Positions 59,423 to 64,000 of a DNA stretch of 64,000 bases are shown one piece after another (the stretch's first letter is position 1; each line of letters opens with the position of its first letter). Origin of the DNA: Pseudoflavonifractor sp. 524-17 (lineage in GTDB: Bacteria; Bacillota; Clostridia; Oscillospirales; Oscillospiraceae); assembly GCF_009935845.1 (NCBI RefSeq), contig NZ_QWEK01000006.1, positions 62,001 to 126,000 on the forward strand, read 5' to 3'. Below the pieces are notes generated by a model. It was not told the origin of the DNA, made no database searches, and saw only the letters and a program-made list of their open reading frames with translations. The position numbers were made by a program, and so were the translations under genes.

Positions 59423-60073
59423 ATGAAGACATTTGTAGTGATTGGACTGGGCCGGTTCGGCACGGCGGTGGCCACTGAGCTGTGCGAGCTGGGCCACGAG
59501 GTGCTGGCCATCGACACCGACGTGGAAAAGGTCCAGCGCATGGCCAGCCAGGTGACCCATGCCGCCGCCGGGGACGCCAAGGACGCTGCGGTGCTCCACG
59601 CCCTGGGGGTGGGCAACTATGAATGCGCGGTGGTAGCCACCGGGGGCGACGTGGGCAGCAGCGCCCTTATTACCCTGAATTTAAAGGAGATTGGGGTGGC
59701 GCGGGTGATTTGCAAGGCCCAGAGCCACATCCACCGAAAGGTGCTGGAGAAGATCGGGGCGGACCGGGTGCTCTTTCCGGAGCACGAGCTGGGCATCAAG
59801 CTGGCCCAGGGGCTGTCCCACTCCAATGTACTCAACTTCATCGAGCTGTCGGAGGACTTTGGCATCATGGAGCTGGCGGCGCCCCGGGATTGGCTGGGAC
59901 GCACCATCCGGGATCTGGACATCCGGGCCAAATACCGGGTGAACGTCATCGCTGTGCGGGACAAAGACGGAGAGCTGAACATCGCCCCCGGGGGCGACTA
60001 TATCGTGGTTCAGGGGGATGAGCTGGTGTGCCTGGGTTCCAACGAGCATCTGAACCAGCTCCACGGGGGGTAG
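59423..60073 (+). CDS. TrkA/KtrA-type RCK regulatory subunit
   Basis: The 216-residue cytoplasmic protein has an N-terminal Rossmann RCK_N domain (FVVIGLGRFGTAVATEL; DTDVEKVQRMASQVTHAAAG) and a C-terminal RCK_C domain (VNVIAVRDKDGELNIAPGGD). It binds nucleotides and gates the preceding potassium channel. AAAAAGGAGTAGCGT before the ATG. Confidence 0.93.
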   Translation: MKTFVVIGLGRFGTAVATELCELGHEVLAIDTDVEKVQRMASQVTHAAAGDAKDAAVLHALGVGNYECAVVATGGDVGSSALITLNLKEIGVARVICKAQSHIHRKVLEKIGADRVLFPEHELGIKLAQGLSHSNVLNFIELSEDFGIMELAAPRDWLGRTIRDLDIRAKYRVNVIAVRDKDGELNIAPGGDYIVVQGDELVCLGSNEHLNQLHGG

Positions 60074-60075
60074 CC

Positions 60076-60855
60076 ATGGAGCGGATTACAAGCCGGCACA
60101 ACCCTCTGTGCCAGCACATCAGGAAGCTGGGGAGGGATCGGAAATACCGCCGCAGCCAGGGCCAGTTCCTGGCCGAGGGAGACAAGCTGGCAGCGGAGGC
60201 CATGCGCTGGGGGGCCTGTGTGGATGTTGTGGTCCTCACGGAAGGGACTCCGCCCCCGAAAGAGCTGCCGGCGGGGGTCCGCCTGGCGGAGGTGCCACCG
60301 GCGCTGATGGAGGCCCTGTCCACCGTGGACAGCCCTCAGCATATGCTGGCGGTGTGCGCTGTCCCGCCAACCGCCCTGCCGGAGGGCGTCCTGGGGGGCG
60401 TTCTGGTGTTGGACGGAGTGCAGGACCCAGGGAATGTAGGCACCATCTGGCGTACCGCCGACGCCTTTGGGGCGGCGGGACTCTTTCTGGTCAACGGATG
60501 CGCTGACCCCTTTTCTCCCAAGACCGTGCGCTCCACCATGGGGGCCTGCTTCCGCCTGCCAGTGTGGGAGGGGGAGCTGGACCAGGCGGCCGCTTTGCTT
60601 CGGGCGGGGGGCGTCTCCCTGTACGCTGCGGCGCTGGGGGAGGAGACCTGGGATATCCGGGACCTGGACCTGACCGCCGCCGCCGTGATCATCGGCAGCG
60701 AAGGCAGGGGGGTGTCTTCCCAGGGGCTGGCGCTGAGCGAGAAAACAGTAAAAATTCCCATGACGGACCGGTGCGAGTCGCTCAACGCCGCCGCCGCCGC
60801 CGCGGTGGTGCTGTGGGAAATGGCCCGAGGGCGTCTTTCCCCGGGAAATGGATAA
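60076..60855 (+). CDS. TrmH/SpoU family RNA 2'-O-methyltransferase
   Basis: The 259-residue protein has an N-terminal substrate-binding domain (SRHNPLCQHIRKLGRDRKYR; FLAEGDKL) and a SPOUT knot with VLDGVQDPGNVGTIWRTAD, AVIIGSEGRGVS and the PMTDRCESLNAAAAAAVVLW motif that binds SAM. rRNA is the likely target. It begins two bases after the trkA stop. Confidence 0.9.
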   Translation: MERITSRHNPLCQHIRKLGRDRKYRRSQGQFLAEGDKLAAEAMRWGACVDVVVLTEGTPPPKELPAGVRLAEVPPALMEALSTVDSPQHMLAVCAVPPTALPEGVLGGVLVLDGVQDPGNVGTIWRTADAFGAAGLFLVNGCADPFSPKTVRSTMGACFRLPVWEGELDQAAALLRAGGVSLYAAALGEETWDIRDLDLTAAAVIIGSEGRGVSSQGLALSEKTVKIPMTDRCESLNAAAAAAVVLWEMARGRLSPGNG

Positions 60856-61013
60856 GAACCTGATATGTACACCATCTGAGCGGTCCTTTTCCCGGCATAC
60901 CGCGTCGCTTTCCCCCGCAATCCGGCAGGATTGCCGCGGAAAATCTCCTTGGCTGACGGAAAAAATCTCCGTCTATCCGGCGTCTCCCGGTTGTGAATAC
61001 AGGTTCTAAAAAC
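60856..61013. repeat. Dispersed repeat family B, copy 3
   Basis: Inverted ends AGAACCTGATATGTAC (from 60854) and TTGTGAATACAGGTTCT (ends near 61008). Internal hairpin GACGGAAAAAATCTCCGTC. Gene-free between the methyltransferase and dprA. Confidence 0.5.
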
Positions 61014-61027
61014 GAGGAGGAGCGGGC

Positions 61028-62251
61028 ATGTCTACCGTGAAATACTGGCTGTGGCTGACCACCCGGCCGTCCATGCGGCCTGGGGAGGCCGCCGCGCTGG
61101 CGGACCACTTCGGCGGGCCGGAGCGGGTCTACTTCGCCGACCCGGCGGAGTACGAGCTGGCGGGACTGCCCGCCCCGCTGCGGCAGGAGCTGGCCAGCAA
61201 GAGCATGGACTATCCGGAGCAGGTGCTCCGGGACTGTGACCGCCTGGGCGTCCGGGTGCTCACCATTCAGGACGCGCAGTACCCGGAACGCCTGCGGCAG
61301 ATCGACGCGCCCCCCGCGGTGCTCTACGTGAAAGGCTGGCCCATCCTCTTTGACGAGGAGGTCGCCATCGGCGTGGTGGGCTCCCGCAAGCCCTCGGGAT
61401 ACGGCCTGAGAATGGCGGAGCGTCTGGGCGGGGATCTGGCCCGGCGGGGCGCTGTTGTAGTGTCCGGCGTGGCCCAGGGAATTGACTCCGCCGCCCTGTG
61501 GGGCGCGCTGCGGTCGGGGGGCCGGGTGTGCTCCGTGCTGGGCGGCGGTATTGACATGGTCTATCCCGCCGGCAGCGCCAAATTATATGAGTGCATTCCG
61601 GACAGCGGACTGCTGGTAAGCGAGTATCCGCCGGGGACCACCAACGATGGGCGGCACTTCCCGGTGCGCAACCGGATCATCAGCGGCCTGAGCCTGGGAG
61701 TAGCGGCGGTGGAGGCCACTGAGCGCAGCGGCACCCTCATCACCGCCCGAAAGGCCCTGGACCAGAACCGGGATGTGTTCGCCTTTCCCGGCCCCGCGGA
61801 TGTCCCCGCCAACCGGGGCACGAACCTGCTGATTCAGCGGGGAGAGGCCAAGCTGATCTTGTCCGCTCAGGACGTGCTGGAGGAGTATGAGGACTTGTAT
61901 CCCGGGCGTTTGAGGGGGAGCAGGAGCGGATCGGGAGAACGGGTGTCCCGCCCCGAACGGGGAAAGCGCCCTGTCCCTCCGCCGGAGGAAGCCGGTGAAA
62001 AGGGGCCAGAGGCGCCGCCGGAGCGGCCCCACAAGACTCTGGAGGCCGCCGGCGTGGCCTTTACCGACGACGAGCGGGATATTCTCCTGGTCCTGGGGGA
62101 GCAGACCCTGCGGCCCGACGACCTGGTGGAGCGTACCGGGATCCCGGCCCGGCGGGTGCTGTCGGCGCTGACCATGCTCCAGGTTCAGGGCTTTGTGCGG
62201 GAGAAGCCAGGCAGCGGCTTTGAGGCCGCCATTGTGATTACATTGGGCTGA
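61028..62251 (+). CDS. dprA: DNA-processing protein DprA
   Basis: 407 residues. N-terminal SAM-like part, Rossmann fold with GVVGSRKPSGYGLRMAERLG, VVSGVAQGIDSAALWGAL, LGGGIDMVYPAGSAKLYECI and SGTLITARKALDQNR. A linker and C-terminal winged helix (LRPDDLVERTGIPARRVLSA) follow. It loads RecA on incoming single strands during transformation. ATG 61028 after AACGAGGAGGAGCGGGC. Upstream of topA as in many Firmicutes. Confidence 0.94.
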   Translation: MSTVKYWLWLTTRPSMRPGEAAALADHFGGPERVYFADPAEYELAGLPAPLRQELASKSMDYPEQVLRDCDRLGVRVLTIQDAQYPERLRQIDAPPAVLYVKGWPILFDEEVAIGVVGSRKPSGYGLRMAERLGGDLARRGAVVVSGVAQGIDSAALWGALRSGGRVCSVLGGGIDMVYPAGSAKLYECIPDSGLLVSEYPPGTTNDGRHFPVRNRIISGLSLGVAAVEATERSGTLITARKALDQNRDVFAFPGPADVPANRGTNLLIQRGEAKLILSAQDVLEEYEDLYPGRLRGSRSGSGERVSRPERGKRPVPPPEEAGEKGPEAPPERPHKTLEAAGVAFTDDERDILLVLGEQTLRPDDLVERTGIPARRVLSALTMLQVQGFVREKPGSGFEAAIVITLG

Positions 62252-62300
62252 CGGAACCTTGCCGGATTTCAGGGCGGCCCCAATCTTTGGAGGTAGTGCT

Positions 62301-64000
62301 GTGGCGAAAACCAATCTTGTTATTGTGGAGTCGCCTGCCAAGGCGAAGACCATTGGAAAATATCTGGGCCCCGGCTATCAGGTGAAGGCGTCCATGGGGC
62401 ACGTCCGGGATCTGCCCAAGAGCAAGCTGGGTGTGGACGTGGCGCACGGCTTTACGTTGGACTATCAGCCCATCAAGGGAAAGGAAGAGGTCATCGACGA
62501 CCTGCAAAAGGCGGCGAAGAAGAGCGGAAAGGTCTTCCTGGCCACCGACCCGGACCGGGAGGGGGAGGCTATCTCCTGGCATCTGAAAGAGCTGCTGGAG
62601 ATCCCGGACGATAAGACCTACCGGGTGACGTTTAATGAGATTACCAAAAAGGTGGTCAACGACGCCATTGCCGCCCCCCGGGCCATAGACAAAAATCTGG
62701 TGAACGCCCAGCAGGCCCGCCGGGTGCTGGACCGCATCGTGGGCTATCAGATCTCCCCGCTGCTGTGGAAGAAGATCCGCCGGGGGCTGAGCGCCGGGCG
62801 GGTGCAGTCGGTGGCCACCCGCCTGGTGGCGGAGCGGGAGGCGGAGATTAAGGCCTTCACCCCCCAGGAATACTGGTCCATCCAGGTGGATTTAGCCCGG
62901 ATTGCCCCCAACATGGGCCGTTTCCAGGCGGCGTTTTACGGCCGGGAGAAGAAGCTGGAGCTCCACAGCGAGGAAGAGGTGGACCAGGTGCTCTCCGCGG
63001 TCCAGGCCGCGCCCTTTGCAGTGGCGGGGGTGAAGCGGCAGGACAAGCAGCGCAACCCCGCGCCCCCCTTTACCACATCGACGCTCCAGCAGGAGGCCAG
63101 CCGCAAGCTGAACATGACCCCGCGGCGCACGATGTCCATCGCCCAACAGCTCTATGAGGGGGTGGACGTCGAGGGAGAGGGTACCATCGGCCTTATCACC
63201 TATATGCGTACCGACTCTCTGCGTCTGTCCGACGAGGCCACGGCGGCGGCCCGGCAGTTTATCCAGAGCCGGTACGGCCAGAGCTACTACCCCGGCAAGC
63301 CCCGGATATACAAGACCAAGTCCGGCGCCCAGGACGCCCATGAGGCCATCCGTCCCTCCGACGTGAACCTGACCCCGGAGCAGCTGAAAAAGGATCTGAC
63401 CAGCGAGCAGTTCCGGCTGTACAAGCTGATTTGGAGCCGGTTTTTGGCCTGCCAGATGGCCAGCGCGGTATATGACAGCGTGAGCATTGATGTGGAGAGC
63501 GCCGGATACCACTTCCGGGCCAACCACTCGGCGCTGAAGTTCGCCGGTTATACCGCTGTCTACGTGGAGGGCAAGGACGAGGAGGATGAGGAGGTAAAGC
63601 AGTCCCCTCTGCCGGATCTGAAGGAGGGGGAGGCGGTACGGCTGGAGAGCAGCCGTAAGGATCAGCACTTCACCCAGCCTCCCGCCCGTTATTCCGAGGC
63701 CACCCTTATTAAGGCCCTGGAAGAGAAGGGGATTGGCCGGCCCTCTACCTACGCCCCTACCATTTCCACCATTCTGGATCGGGAATATGTGGTCAAGGAG
63801 GGAAAGAACCTGCGCACCACCCCTCTGGGGGAGGTGGTCAATAACCTGATGAAGGACAAATTTCCCGACATTGTGGATACCGCTTTCACCGCCCGAATGG
63901 AGGAGCGCCTGGACGAGGTGGAGGAGGGCAAGGAGAACTGGACGGACATTTTGGCCCACTTCTACGGCGGCTTTGAGAAGGAGCTCCAGGGCGCGGAGCA
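62301..64000 (+). CDS. topA: DNA topoisomerase I (partial, runs off the window)
   Basis: The first 566 codons of a type IA topoisomerase. TOPRIM with VIVESPAKAKTIGKYLG and ATDPDREGEAISWH, SAGRVQSVATRLVAERE, active-site Tyr near residue 301 in ITYMRTDSLRLS, HEAIRPSD, PARYSEATLIKALEEKGIGR. It relaxes negative supercoils. Begins with GTG 62301 after TTGGAGGTAGTGCT, 50 bases after dprA. The C-terminal zinc-finger region lies beyond the window. Confidence 0.95.
   Translation, partial: MAKTNLVIVESPAKAKTIGKYLGPGYQVKASMGHVRDLPKSKLGVDVAHGFTLDYQPIKGKEEVIDDLQKAAKKSGKVFLATDPDREGEAISWHLKELLEIPDDKTYRVTFNEITKKVVNDAIAAPRAIDKNLVNAQQARRVLDRIVGYQISPLLWKKIRRGLSAGRVQSVATRLVAEREAEIKAFTPQEYWSIQVDLARIAPNMGRFQAAFYGREKKLELHSEEEVDQVLSAVQAAPFAVAGVKRQDKQRNPAPPFTTSTLQQEASRKLNMTPRRTMSIAQQLYEGVDVEGEGTIGLITYMRTDSLRLSDEATAAARQFIQSRYGQSYYPGKPRIYKTKSGAQDAHEAIRPSDVNLTPEQLKKDLTSEQFRLYKLIWSRFLACQMASAVYDSVSIDVESAGYHFRANHSALKFAGYTAVYVEGKDEEDEEVKQSPLPDLKEGEAVRLESSRKDQHFTQPPARYSEATLIKALEEKGIGRPSTYAPTISTILDREYVVKEGKNLRTTPLGEVVNNLMKDKFPDIVDTAFTARMEERLDEVEEGKENWTDILAHFYGGFEKELQGAE

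Noticed and set aside
62892-63959. Minus-strand frame of 355 codons inside topA
   Set aside because: Shadow of topA, which has all type IA motifs.

Overview
The window looks like chromosomal DNA of a GC-rich, spore-forming gut Firmicute, most likely Clostridia of the Oscillospiraceae type (Flavonifractor, Pseudoflavonifractor or Oscillibacter-like). The grounds are low-GC-Gram-positive promoters and ribosome sites, a sigK sporulation sigma gene, an L10 leader and FMN riboswitch of Firmicutes type, and the family content. The species call is inference.

Layout. 1-6310: membrane hypothetical, alanyl-tRNA editing protein, extracytoplasmic prolyl isomerase, tcdA, two half-size TauE/SafE transporter genes, a small monooxygenase and ruvX. 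6400-10160: rpmG-secE-nusG-rplK-rplA, then an L10-leader-controlled rplJ-rplL. 10265-13031: a two-component system sits where rpoB often lies. 13127-20922: NADAR-like protein, Nudix hydrolase, VanZ-like protein, histidine phosphatase, split transketolase, Vat/CatB-type acetyltransferase and Na/Pi cotransporter. 40689-64000: radical SAM protein, hisC, DUF951, S1-domain protein, FMN riboswitch with ribU, nitroreductase, hybrid histidine kinase, PucR-type regulator, ftsE-ftsX-M23 peptidase-S41 protease, greA-lysS, trkH-trkA, SpoU methylase, dprA and the start of topA.

The central discovery is 21179-40470. sigK is split in two: codons 1-112 lie at 21179-21514 and the rest resumes in frame at 40057. 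The 18,542 bp between them are bounded by a shared AAATG and end with a 579-residue large serine recombinase whose stop codon overlaps the right-hand core. Removing the insert restores the exact sigma-K junction CIENEILMYFR. This is a skin-like, developmentally excisable sigK intervening element. Joining its two ends gives a near-perfect palindrome, as expected of a serine-recombinase attP. The same joining would delete the recombinase stop codon and fuse it in frame to an HTH open frame at the left end.

Element cargo: HTH regulators, a small resolvase, a secreted SLH-domain protein under a palindromic operator, a six-gene operon built around a DUF262 protein, a DUF927 helicase-like ATPase, a Fic protein with an apparent autoregulatory promoter, and a DUF4869-ATPase-recombinase operon. 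It also has tandem arrays (40-bp and 63-bp units), a dispersed AACTACCCC motif and duplicated hairpins. Parts of it are visibly more AT-rich than the surrounding chromosome. The 3' end of sigK carries an inverted duplication and a dispersed repeat, so the last helix of sigma-K is abnormal.
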